Below, piece by piece: positions 8,538 through 15,962 of a stretch of DNA of 64,000 nt. The notes under the pieces were generated by a model. It did not search any database and had not been told where the DNA came from. It saw nothing but the letters and a program-made list of their open reading frames with translations. Within the stretch, counting starts at the first letter, position 1; each line of letters opens with the position of its first letter. Position numbers and translations under genes: made by a program. Source of the DNA: Verrucomicrobiota bacterium (lineage in GTDB: Bacteria > Verrucomicrobiota > Verrucomicrobiia > Limisphaerales > JADJPG01); assembly GCA_016713365.1 (NCBI GenBank), contig JADJPG010000030.1, positions 12,437 through 76,436 on the forward strand, in the 5' to 3' direction.

Positions 8538-9077
8538 ATGGACATCGAACTGGCGGTTGAGACTTATCACGAGGGCTTGTTTGCCTTCGCACTCAGTCTC
8601 GCCGGCAACCGCGACGATGCCTGCGAGCTGACGCAGGAGGCGTTCTGTCGATTCGCCAGCAAGGGCCATCAACTCCGCGAACGCGCCAAGGTCAAGACCT
8701 GGCTCTTCACCACGCTTTACCGGCTGTTCCTCGGTTGGAAACGCCGTGAATCCCGCCTGCCTCACTTCGAGATGTCCGCCGTGGAGCACGAGCTGCCGCA
8801 TCTCGCGCCCGAGGTCGTCGAAAGCACGGATGCCGGCCTGATCATGGAAGCTCTCCTTCAACTCGAAGAGCGCTATCGCGCGCCGCTCATGCTGTTCTAC
8901 CTCGAAGATCATTCGTATGAGGAAATCGCCCTGATCCTCGACACGCCCGTCGGCACCGTCATGTCCCGGCTCTCGCGCGGCAAGGAGCAGTTGCGGCGGG
9001 TGCTCGGCACCGATCTTTCGGATTCCGTGCCGCGAACAGTTTCCATCCCGATCCACCGTCAACGCCCCACGTCATGA
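8538..9077 (+). CDS. ECF RNA polymerase sigma factor
   Basis: A 179-residue sigma factor. Region 2 spans about residues 8-72 (GNRDDACELTQEAFCRF, then KVKTWLFTTLYRLFLGWKRR) and region 4 about 110-160 (LEERYRAPLMLFYLEDHSYEEIALIL, with PVGTVMSRLSRGKEQLRR as recognition helix). The first ATG compatible with the family is 8538; GTG 8532 is an in-frame alternative. The stop overlaps the following membrane anti-sigma gene (ATGA at 9074), a standard arrangement for a regulated ECF pair. Its regulon may include the small secreted Cys-rich protein at 9901, which is inference from position only. Confidence 0.88.
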   Translation: MDIELAVETYHEGLFAFALSLAGNRDDACELTQEAFCRFASKGHQLRERAKVKTWLFTTLYRLFLGWKRRESRLPHFEMSAVEHELPHLAPEVVESTDAGLIMEALLQLEERYRAPLMLFYLEDHSYEEIALILDTPVGTVMSRLSRGKEQLRRVLGTDLSDSVPRTVSIPIHRQRPTS

Positions 9078-9805
9078 ACCATCAGGAAGCCAAACTCATC
9101 CTCAGCGCCTGCCGGCCCGGCGGCGCGGACGCCGCTGACCCGCGCTTTCAGGAGGCGCTGGAATTCGCCCGGCGCGATCCAGAACTCGCCGCCTGGCTCG
9201 CACGCGAACGTCGTCTCGACACCGCCATCGGCATCAAGGTGCGGGAAGGCGCACAGCCACCAGCCCATCTGAAGTCCGCGATTCTCGCCGCCTCGCGCAT
9301 GGTCCGTCCAATGCCGTGGTATCGACAGCCGGCCTGGGTTGCCGCCGCCGCGTTGCTCGTGGGGCTGCTCGCCCTCGCCGTTCTGCTTGCGCCCAAATCC
9401 AGCGAGCTTGAACTCGCACAGTTCCAGCGGGCGATGGCGGAGATTCTGGTCAGCAAGGAATTCCGGCTCGACCACATGACGCCGAGCGCCACCGAGGCGC
9501 AGCGCTGGCTGGCGGATCGGCGTGTGGATTTCGTCATGCCCGCCAAGCTGGAAGGCCAGCCCACGATGGGTTGCCGCGTCGTCGAATGGCATGGTCATCA
9601 GGTTTCGCTCGTCTGCTTCAAACTCGACGGCGGCGAGACGGTGCATCTCTTCACCGTCGCTCGCGAGGCGATGGGTAACGCTCCCACCGAACATCCACAG
9701 TTCTCGTCAGCGGGTCGCTACTCCACCGCCGCGTGGTCCCGAGACGACAAGGTGTATCTCCTCGCTGCCTCGCGCGGTGAAGCGGTGCTGAAGAAAGTCC
9801 TCTGA
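9074..9805 (+). CDS. Membrane-anchored anti-sigma factor-like protein
   Basis: The protein is 243 residues long. An acidic and basic cytoplasmic N-terminal domain (about 1-85) is followed by one hydrophobic helix (WVAAAALLVGLLALAVLLA, about 88-106) and a periplasmic domain of about 135 residues. The layout and its translational coupling to the ECF sigma gene at 8538 support an anti-sigma role, in which the N-terminus would sequester the sigma factor and the outer domain sense a signal. There is no His-x3-Cys-x2-Cys zinc motif, so it is not a ZAS-type anti-sigma factor. The periplasmic part contains HGHQVSLVCFKLDGGETVHLF, which suggests a small beta domain of unknown ligand. Confidence 0.7.
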   Translation: MNHQEAKLILSACRPGGADAADPRFQEALEFARRDPELAAWLARERRLDTAIGIKVREGAQPPAHLKSAILAASRMVRPMPWYRQPAWVAAAALLVGLLALAVLLAPKSSELELAQFQRAMAEILVSKEFRLDHMTPSATEAQRWLADRRVDFVMPAKLEGQPTMGCRVVEWHGHQVSLVCFKLDGGETVHLFTVAREAMGNAPTEHPQFSSAGRYSTAAWSRDDKVYLLAASRGEAVLKKVL

Positions 9806-9900
9806 GTCGACCAAAATTTGCGCGTTGACCGCGCCGACGGATGCCAGCGCATGGCTTGGGCCTGGCGTCCGCAATTCCACAAGCTGAGTCACAACACAAC

Positions 9901-10119
9901 ATGAAGAACATGATGAAGTCCCTGGCGGTGGTTGCCGCCGTCCTCAGTCTCACCGCGACCGCCTACGCCGGTGAATGCTGCGTCAAGGCCGCCAAAGCCG
10001 CGAAAGAAGGCAAGACCTGCGAGAAGTGCGAGAAGGACGCCTGCTGCAAGAAGGCGGTGAAGGCCGTCGGCAAGGACGCCAAGGCGTGCGAGAAATGCGC
10101 CGCGAAGGAAAAGAAGTAA
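9901..10119 (+). CDS. Small secreted Cys/Lys-rich protein
   Basis: A 72-residue product. Residues 1-23 form a clear signal peptide ending in ATAYA. The mature 49 residues contain eight cysteines arranged as four pairs (ECC, CEKC, CC, CEKC) and about one third lysine, with Ala and Glu between them. The composition suggests a periplasmic metal- or heavy-metal-binding peptide, or a disulfide-rich peptide, but no known family is recognised. It lies between two ECF sigma/anti-sigma pairs (8538-9805 and 10212-11097). ATG 9901 is chosen over the longer frame from 9841 because it gives the signal peptide. Confidence 0.72.
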   Translation: MKNMMKSLAVVAAVLSLTATAYAGECCVKAAKAAKEGKTCEKCEKDACCKKAVKAVGKDAKACEKCAAKEKK

Positions 10120-10211
10120 CCTTCCCGTTCATCGGCGCGGCCGGACATCGATCCGGCCGCGTCGATTCGGCTCCACGTTTTCGCGAGCCGCCGGATCAGA
10201 CCACATCCCCG

Positions 10212-10826
10212 ATGAAGTCCGCAGCGACCGAACAGCCGCCGCCCGAGGTTTCGAGTGAAACCAGCGCGCGGGCGGCGCAATGGCTGGCCGACCACGGCGA
10301 CGCCTTGTATCGCGTGGCGCTGGGACGCACGCGCAATCCCGATGTGGCGCGCGATCTGGTTCAGGAAACGTTGCTCGCGGGGATGAAGCACTGGGCGCAG
10401 TTCGCCGGTCAGTCGAGCGAGGCCGGCTGGTTGATGGGGATTTTGCGGAACAAGGTGATCGATTACTTTCGCGGACTGGCCCGCGAGCAGAACTTCACCG
10501 ACCTCGAATTCCTCGCCGACGAACGCGAAAGCTTCTTCGACAAGCGCGCGATCTGGAATCCCAAGGTCGGCCCCAAACCGTGGCCGCAGCCGGATGAAAG
10601 CATGGAGACGGCGGAGTTCTGGCGCGTGTTCGATCGCTGTGTCTCGAAGCTCCCCGCCAAGGTGGCGCAGGTCTTTTTGCTCCGCGAACTCGATGGGCTC
10701 GACCCGGCGGAGATCTGTAAGGAATTTGGGGTGTCCGCGAACAACTATTGGGTCATGCTCTATCGGGCGCGGATGGCACTGCGCCGGTGCCTCGAAGCAA
10801 ACTGGTTCCGGAACGACCGCGAATAG
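10212..10826 (+). CDS. ECF RNA polymerase sigma factor
   Basis: A 204-residue sigma factor. Region 2 is at about residues 20-90 (ALYRVALGRTRNPDVARDLVQETLL, then AGWLMGILRNKVIDYFRG) and region 4 at about 140-195 (LPAKVAQVFLLRELDGL, then EICKEFGVSANNYWVMLYRARMALRRCL). The linker is long and contains FFDKRAIWNPKVGPKPWPQP. That feature, with the 'SANNYWVMLYRAR' helix, resembles ECF factors whose partner is a small zinc-finger anti-sigma factor. Exactly such a gene follows 4 bases later. ATG 10212 is the first plausible start; the open frame upstream overlaps the secreted-protein gene. Confidence 0.88.
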   Translation: MKSAATEQPPPEVSSETSARAAQWLADHGDALYRVALGRTRNPDVARDLVQETLLAGMKHWAQFAGQSSEAGWLMGILRNKVIDYFRGLAREQNFTDLEFLADERESFFDKRAIWNPKVGPKPWPQPDESMETAEFWRVFDRCVSKLPAKVAQVFLLRELDGLDPAEICKEFGVSANNYWVMLYRARMALRRCLEANWFRNDRE

Positions 10827-10830
10827 CCGC

Positions 10831-11097
10831 ATGTTGAACTGTAACGACATCTCGAAATTGATTTCGCGTTCGATGGACGAGCGGCTGGCGTGGCATCAGC
10901 GGCTGGCGATTCGCACGCATCTGCTCTACTGCAAATGGTGCCGCCGTTTTGCCGCCCAGACCCAAACCATGCGCGCCGCCACGGCCCGATATGCCGATCA
11001 ACTTGCCGTGACCTTCGAGGATCGGCTTTCGCCGGAACAACGTGACCAGATTCTTCAGAACCTGAATCCGCCTCCCGAAGACCAGCATCGTCATTGA
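10831..11097 (+). CDS. Small zinc-finger anti-sigma factor
   Basis: An 88-residue soluble protein with the ZAS-type motif His30-x3-Cys34-x2-Cys37 (HLLYCKWC). A preceding cysteine in MLNCNDISKL is the fourth ligand candidate. It has no transmembrane segment, so it should act in the cytoplasm by binding the ECF factor encoded 4 bases upstream. Zinc anti-sigma factors of this size often respond to thiol oxidation or metals. It is followed after 126 bases by a secreted propeller protein that may be part of the same response. Confidence 0.75.
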   Translation: MLNCNDISKLISRSMDERLAWHQRLAIRTHLLYCKWCRRFAAQTQTMRAATARYADQLAVTFEDRLSPEQRDQILQNLNPPPEDQHRH

Positions 11098-11223
11098 GCG
11101 CGATTCGTCGGTTCCGAAAAGTTTTCTGTAAGGAGTTGTTTGTTCGCCCGTCGCCCTCGCGTGCGGCGCATTGGAATCCGGATTTCCGGGTTGGCCCCGC
11201 CAGAAACTCAAACCAGAACAAAC

Positions 11224-12135
11224 ATGAAGCACATCATCACCATTCACCTCGGGCTGCTCGCGGTCGCGACAGCATTTGCAGCGGGAGAAAAGACCGAACA
11301 ATTCAAAACGCGCGTTGTGGCGAGCGGATTGCATCGTCCCACGGGCATCGCCATCCAGGGCAACCACACCATCTACTTCACCGAAGTGCCCACGCCCGGC
11401 GTGAGCGGGATGAACGGCGGCTCGAATTCCGTGAGCCAGTTGAGCCTGTTTAACCGGCGAATCACCAGGTTGCACACCGGCGAACCGGAGCCGGTCAATA
11501 TCATCGTCGGCCAGGACAATGACCTCTACTGGACCTGCAAGAGCGCGGGCGTCATCCTCACCCAGGACGACGAAGGCGAGACCAGCGTGTTCCTCAGTGG
11601 GCTCCAGAAACCCAGCGGCATCGGGATGGATCGCTGCGGCAACATCTACTTCACCCAAGTGCCGACCCCCGGTGTGAACGGCATGAACGGCGGCCTGAAC
11701 AACATCGTGTTCACCATTGGCACCAACCAGGTCGTGCTCAACGCGGGCGAACCCGAGCCGGTGGACATCGTCGTCGCCCGCAACGGCGACGCCTACTGGA
11801 CTTGCAAGAGCGCGGGCGTGATCCTGGAGCGTTCGGTGGAGGACGGTCGCGTCAGCCCGCTGCTGACCGGCTTGAACAAGCCCGTGGGCATCGCCATTGA
11901 TCGCGAAGACCGCAACCTTTACTTCACGGAAGTCCCCACGCCCGGTGTCGGCGGAATGAACGGCGGCGAGAACAAAGTCTGGCAATACGACCTCAAGACC
12001 GGTGTGATAACTCTCGTTAACAGCGGCGATCCGGAGCCGACCGACCTCGCCGTGTCGCGCAGCGGGAACATCTACTGGACCTGCACCAGCGCCGGCGTGA
12101 TCGTCGAAGCCCGCCGCAAATACGGCCGCTATTGA
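11224..12135 (+). CDS. Secreted beta-propeller-like protein built of three near-identical repeats
   Basis: The protein is 303 residues long with a signal peptide (residues 1-20). The mature part is three tandem repeats of about 85-90 residues. Each repeat contains GL.(R/K)P.GI, then YFT(E/Q)VPTPGV, G-MNGG, a strand pair, GEPEPV or GDPEPT, and YWTC(K/T)SAGVI. Each repeat would supply two blades of an NHL/SMP-30-like propeller, giving six blades. The three Trp-Thr-Cys motifs place one cysteine per repeat in equivalent positions. It is preceded by the ECF/zinc anti-sigma pair at 10212-11097 and followed by a strong hairpin terminator. No catalytic assignment is made. The PTPGV-x-GMNGG loop is not one I recognise from a named family. 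Confidence 0.75.
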   Translation: MKHIITIHLGLLAVATAFAAGEKTEQFKTRVVASGLHRPTGIAIQGNHTIYFTEVPTPGVSGMNGGSNSVSQLSLFNRRITRLHTGEPEPVNIIVGQDNDLYWTCKSAGVILTQDDEGETSVFLSGLQKPSGIGMDRCGNIYFTQVPTPGVNGMNGGLNNIVFTIGTNQVVLNAGEPEPVDIVVARNGDAYWTCKSAGVILERSVEDGRVSPLLTGLNKPVGIAIDREDRNLYFTEVPTPGVGGMNGGENKVWQYDLKTGVITLVNSGDPEPTDLAVSRSGNIYWTCTSAGVIVEARRKYGRY

Positions 12136-12171
12136 TTCGCCCGTTGGATTGAAGCATCAGCTCAAAGCATC

Positions 12172-12210
12172 GCCGAGGGATGCCTGGCAACCATCCCTCG
12201 GCCCTTTGCT
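12172..12210 (+). terminator. Hairpin terminator after the propeller gene
   Basis: An 11-base perfect stem, GCCGAGGGATG (12172-12182) and its complement (12192-12202), encloses a 9-base loop. It is followed by CCCTTTGC, a weak T-tract. It lies 36 bases after the stop codon. Confidence 0.65.
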
Positions 12211-12409
12211 GCACGCATCGTACGAATAGATGGTTTGGCACGTGACCGCGAGAATAGACGGGATACCTTCCGGCCACCTACCGAGCAGCGGCATGGTTTC
12301 CGCCGGATAGTCTGGGAGTACCGGAGGAGCGGCAAAACTGGTGTCCGTTTTGGTGTCCGTTCCGGCCCTCAGACGGATGGAACCATCTGTGGCACCACGG
12401 GTTGGGAAG

Positions 12410-12485
12410 TGGTGGCTGAGGACGGAATTGAACCGCCGACACAAGGATTTTCAATCCTCTGCTCTACCAACTGAGCTACTCAGCC
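12410..12485 (-). tRNA. tRNA-Phe (GAA), with encoded CCA
   Basis: On the minus strand the acceptor stem GGCTGAG pairs with CTCAGCC. The D-arm is GCTCAGTTGGTAGAGC, the anticodon stem-loop carries GAA flanked by GGATT and AATCC, and the T-loop is TTCAATT. Discriminator A is at 12413, and the next bases toward lower coordinates (12412-12410) spell CCA on the transcript strand. The gene is 76 bases with CCA. Confidence 0.95.
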
Positions 12486-12688
12486 ACACCAGCGAAGGAG
12501 CGATATTGAACTTCTTGAAGGTCCAATTGGCAAGGGATTTTTGCGCCAATCCTGCCCAATTGACGGGGATCCGGAGAAACCTGTAGTGGAGTGCTGGATG
12601 GGTGCCTGATAGATACTTGCGCATCGGAGCAGATTCCCCGATAACTTGTGGGCACTAGTTTCGAGCCCACCTGAAACTGATTATCAAC

Positions 12689-15600
12689 ATGGACAGATTG
12701 AAACAAGGTTGTGTCGCTCTTTTGGGAGCGATTTTATTGATGGGGATGTTCACGGGATGCTCGGCCGAGGCCAAGAAGGCGCGGCATTTGGAGCGCGGTG
12801 AATCATACTTCAAGGCCGGTGAGTTCGAGAAGGCGAAGATCGAACTGCTGAACGTTTTGCGGCTGGAGCCGCTAAACGCCAAAGCCATCCGGCAAATGGG
12901 TTTCATGCTTTATGAACAGGGCGCGCCGCTGTCGGCATACAAGTTTCTCTCCAAGGCGGTCGAACAGAATCCTCAGGATACGGAGATTTCCCTCAAGCTG
13001 GCGTCTGCTCAGGTGGCAATCGGTGAATGGAAAAAGGGGCAGGATCTGGCGATTGCCGCTCTGGGAAAGGATCCCGGCAACACGGATGCGATCGCGGTGC
13101 TCGCCGAATCGGCGATGAATCCCGAGTTGACGGCGACGGCCTCACAGTGGTTGGAACGCATCCGACCCAGCGCAAGCAAGAAGGCGGTATTCCATCTCGC
13201 ATTGGGCCAGCTGGCCTTGCGCAAGAAGGACATGGTGGCCGCTGAATCTCACTTGCGGCAGGCGCTTGCCACGGAACCGGGCTCCATTCACGCCCGCATG
13301 GCGATGGGTGATTGGTATCGTTCGAAGACGAACTTTCCCCTGGCCGAACAAGAATACAAGGCGGCGATGACTGCGGCGCCGGCCCGTTCGCTCGCACCGT
13401 TGAAGTACGCGGAGTTGAAGGCGAATACGGATGCCATCCCGGAGGCGAAGAAGGTGCTGAAAGAGGTCACGGACAAAACGCCCGATTATCTGCCCGCCTG
13501 GGGCTTGCTCGCGCAAATCGCTATGGCGGAAAAGAACTACGACGAGTGCATTTCCATCTCGGAGCGGATTCTGAACGCCGACCAATTGAATTTCCGTTCC
13601 CGCCAAACGATGGCGCAAGCAAGGATGGCGAAAGGGCAAACGACCCAGGCGATTCAAGAACTGGAGAACCTCAACACGTTGCTGCCGAAATCGCCGCAGA
13701 CGAAGTTCCAGCTCGCCGTCGCTTATTTGCAGACGACGAACATCGATCGCGCCGCGACTGCTCTGGAACAGGCGATCAACCTGAATCCGAACTACACCGA
13801 GGCGATCATCCTGCAGGGCCGCTTGAACTTGAACAAAGGCGATGGCGCAGGCGTGGTGAATTCGATGCTGAGTCTCGTGAAGCGCCAGCCGGACGCGAAG
13901 GCAGCGTATGTGTTGCTCGCGGACGGTTACCGCCAATTGCGCCGGCCTGACGACGCAATCGCTGTGTTGCGCGGGCTGGAGAAAAGCTACCCACAAGATC
14001 CGCAACCGCCCTTCTTGCTGGGCATGATGTTGCGCGAGCAGGGGAAGAACGAAGAAGCCCGAAAGCACATTGAGAGCGCCCTCGCGCTGGCTCCGGACAA
14101 TCTGCCGATCCTCTACCAAATCGTGGATCTTGATATTCTTAAGAAAGATTACGCCGGAGCATTGAAACGACTGCAGGGGGAGATTCAACGCCGGCCGAAC
14201 GTGGCTGGATTGCATTTCCTCGAAGCACGCGTTTACAGCGCCCAGGGTAATCTCGCCAAGGCGGAGGAGTCGTCCAAGAAATCACTTGAGCTCGATCCAG
14301 ACTTCGTCAGCGCCTATCAACTGCTGGCACGAACTTACGTTTCCGGTCAGAAGCTCGACAAAGCCACCGAACAGTTGGAGGGGCTGATCTCCAACAAGCC
14401 GCGCGACGTCAGGAGCTTGTTTTTGCTGGGAAACATTTATGAGCAGGCGAAGGATTACGAAAAGGCCAGAGACACCTATGAAAAGCTGCTCGCGGTTAAC
14501 AGCCTGTTTGTTCCGGCGTTGAACAACCTCGCCTACCTTTACGCGGAACGGTTCAACAATCTCCAAAAGGGTCATGACCTCGCGCGCAAGGCGCGCACGC
14601 TGGATGCGAAGGACGCGAATGGTTTCCTCGCCGACACGCTCGGATGGATTCTCTACAAGCGCAAAGAGTATCAGGAAGCACTGACTTTGCTGCAGGAAAG
14701 CGCCTCGAAATCTTCATTGCCGGAGATCCAGTTTCACCTCGGCATGGCGCATTACATCATGGGACAGGCGGAACCCGCGAAGCAGGCGTTTCAACGCGCG
14801 GTTGCCTCACCCGACCCTTTCCATGGCAAAGAAGAAGCGCAACGGCACCTGGCGCTGCTCTCCGGCAATGAACCGCCAGCCAATGCTGATTGGGCCGCCG
14901 ACCTCGAAGTTACTTTGAAATCCAATCCAAACGATATCCTCACACGGATGCGGCTCGCTGGATTGCATGAACAACGTGGCTCGCCGGAAAAGGCCGCGAA
15001 ATTGTATGAGGAAATCCTCGTCATCAATCCGCAAAGCACACAGGCACTTGTGAAACTGGCGCGGCTAAATGCCGGGCCGTTGCGCGATCGCGAAAAGGCG
15101 ATGTCATTGGTCAAGCGAGCGCGCGATCTGAGTCCAAATGATCCCGAAGCCACTCATCTTCTGGGCAAGCTGGTGTTCCAAGGCGGCGATCATTCCTACG
15201 CCTACAGCCTGCTGCGTGAAACGTCCCTTCGTCAGACGAACAGTGCCGAACTGTTTTACGACTTGAGCTGGGCCGCATACAGCATCGGCCTCGTGACGGA
15301 AGCCAATCAGGCCATGCAACGTTCACTCGCCGTTGACCCACAGAATCCCGCAGCAGATGCGGCCAAATGGTTCTTGATGATGACCGCCATTACCGATTCC
15401 ACCGCCGATCCGGCAGCCTCAGAGCCGCGCGTGAAAGATTTGCTGAAGGCCGATCCAACTCATGCGCCAGCATTGATGGCGTTGGGGCAGATCCACCAGC
15501 GGCGTGGAGAAAATGCACCAGCGGCAGACGCCTACGAGAAGGCTTTGGCACGTTTCCCCAAGCTCGCGCAGGCCCAGAAGAATCTCGCGATGATTTACTC

Positions 15601-15925
15601 GCAGACGCCCGGCAAGGAAGCCCGCGCCTCCGAACTCGCCACCAGCGCGAGGACCGTGCTGCGGAATGACCCTATGCTGGCGAGAACGCTCGGACGCCTG
15701 AGCTACGCGCGGAAGGATTATCGATACGCCGTTACCTTGCTCGACGAAGGATTGCGCAGCGGACCGCCCGATGCCGCGTCGCTCTTCGCCCTCGGCATGA
15801 GCCACCATCAATTGAAGGATTCCACGGCGGCGGCAGCGGCTTTGCAAAAGGCATTGGCGGCCGGCTTGACCGAACCTTCCGCCACCGAGGCACGGCGCGT
15901 TCTCACCGAAGTTCAGAAACGGTAA
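12689..15925 (+). CDS. prsT: PrsT-like TPR lipoprotein of the PEP-CTERM system
   Basis: A 1078-residue protein with an N-terminal lipoprotein signal (LLMGMFTGC, cleavage before Cys24). The rest is TPR and TPR-like helix pairs, more than twenty of them, with typical A-x2-L-x3-G and P-x2-A-x-N spacing. The length, lipobox and position directly upstream of prsK and prsR match the PEP-CTERM system TPR lipoprotein PrsT, which is associated with exopolysaccharide/exosortase loci. It should be anchored in the envelope and scaffold protein assembly. A gap of 37 bases separates it from prsK. The exosortase gene itself is not in the window. Confidence 0.82.
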   Translation: MDRLKQGCVALLGAILLMGMFTGCSAEAKKARHLERGESYFKAGEFEKAKIELLNVLRLEPLNAKAIRQMGFMLYEQGAPLSAYKFLSKAVEQNPQDTEISLKLASAQVAIGEWKKGQDLAIAALGKDPGNTDAIAVLAESAMNPELTATASQWLERIRPSASKKAVFHLALGQLALRKKDMVAAESHLRQALATEPGSIHARMAMGDWYRSKTNFPLAEQEYKAAMTAAPARSLAPLKYAELKANTDAIPEAKKVLKEVTDKTPDYLPAWGLLAQIAMAEKNYDECISISERILNADQLNFRSRQTMAQARMAKGQTTQAIQELENLNTLLPKSPQTKFQLAVAYLQTTNIDRAATALEQAINLNPNYTEAIILQGRLNLNKGDGAGVVNSMLSLVKRQPDAKAAYVLLADGYRQLRRPDDAIAVLRGLEKSYPQDPQPPFLLGMMLREQGKNEEARKHIESALALAPDNLPILYQIVDLDILKKDYAGALKRLQGEIQRRPNVAGLHFLEARVYSAQGNLAKAEESSKKSLELDPDFVSAYQLLARTYVSGQKLDKATEQLEGLISNKPRDVRSLFLLGNIYEQAKDYEKARDTYEKLLAVNSLFVPALNNLAYLYAERFNNLQKGHDLARKARTLDAKDANGFLADTLGWILYKRKEYQEALTLLQESASKSSLPEIQFHLGMAHYIMGQAEPAKQAFQRAVASPDPFHGKEEAQRHLALLSGNEPPANADWAADLEVTLKSNPNDILTRMRLAGLHEQRGSPEKAAKLYEEILVINPQSTQALVKLARLNAGPLRDREKAMSLVKRARDLSPNDPEATHLLGKLVFQGGDHSYAYSLLRETSLRQTNSAELFYDLSWAAYSIGLVTEANQAMQRSLAVDPQNPAADAAKWFLMMTAITDSTADPAASEPRVKDLLKADPTHAPALMALGQIHQRRGENAPAADAYEKALARFPKLAQAQKNLAMIYSQTPGKEARASELATSARTVLRNDPMLARTLGRLSYARKDYRYAVTLLDEGLRSGPPDAASLFALGMSHHQLKDSTAAAAALQKALAAGLTEPSATEARRVLTEVQKR

Positions 15926-15962
15926 AGCTGACACAGCGGACTCCAGGGATTAAAACGAGTTC

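Noticed and set aside
12235..12586. Short plus-strand frames crossing tRNA-Phe
   Set aside because: They read through the tRNA gene and have no start signal.
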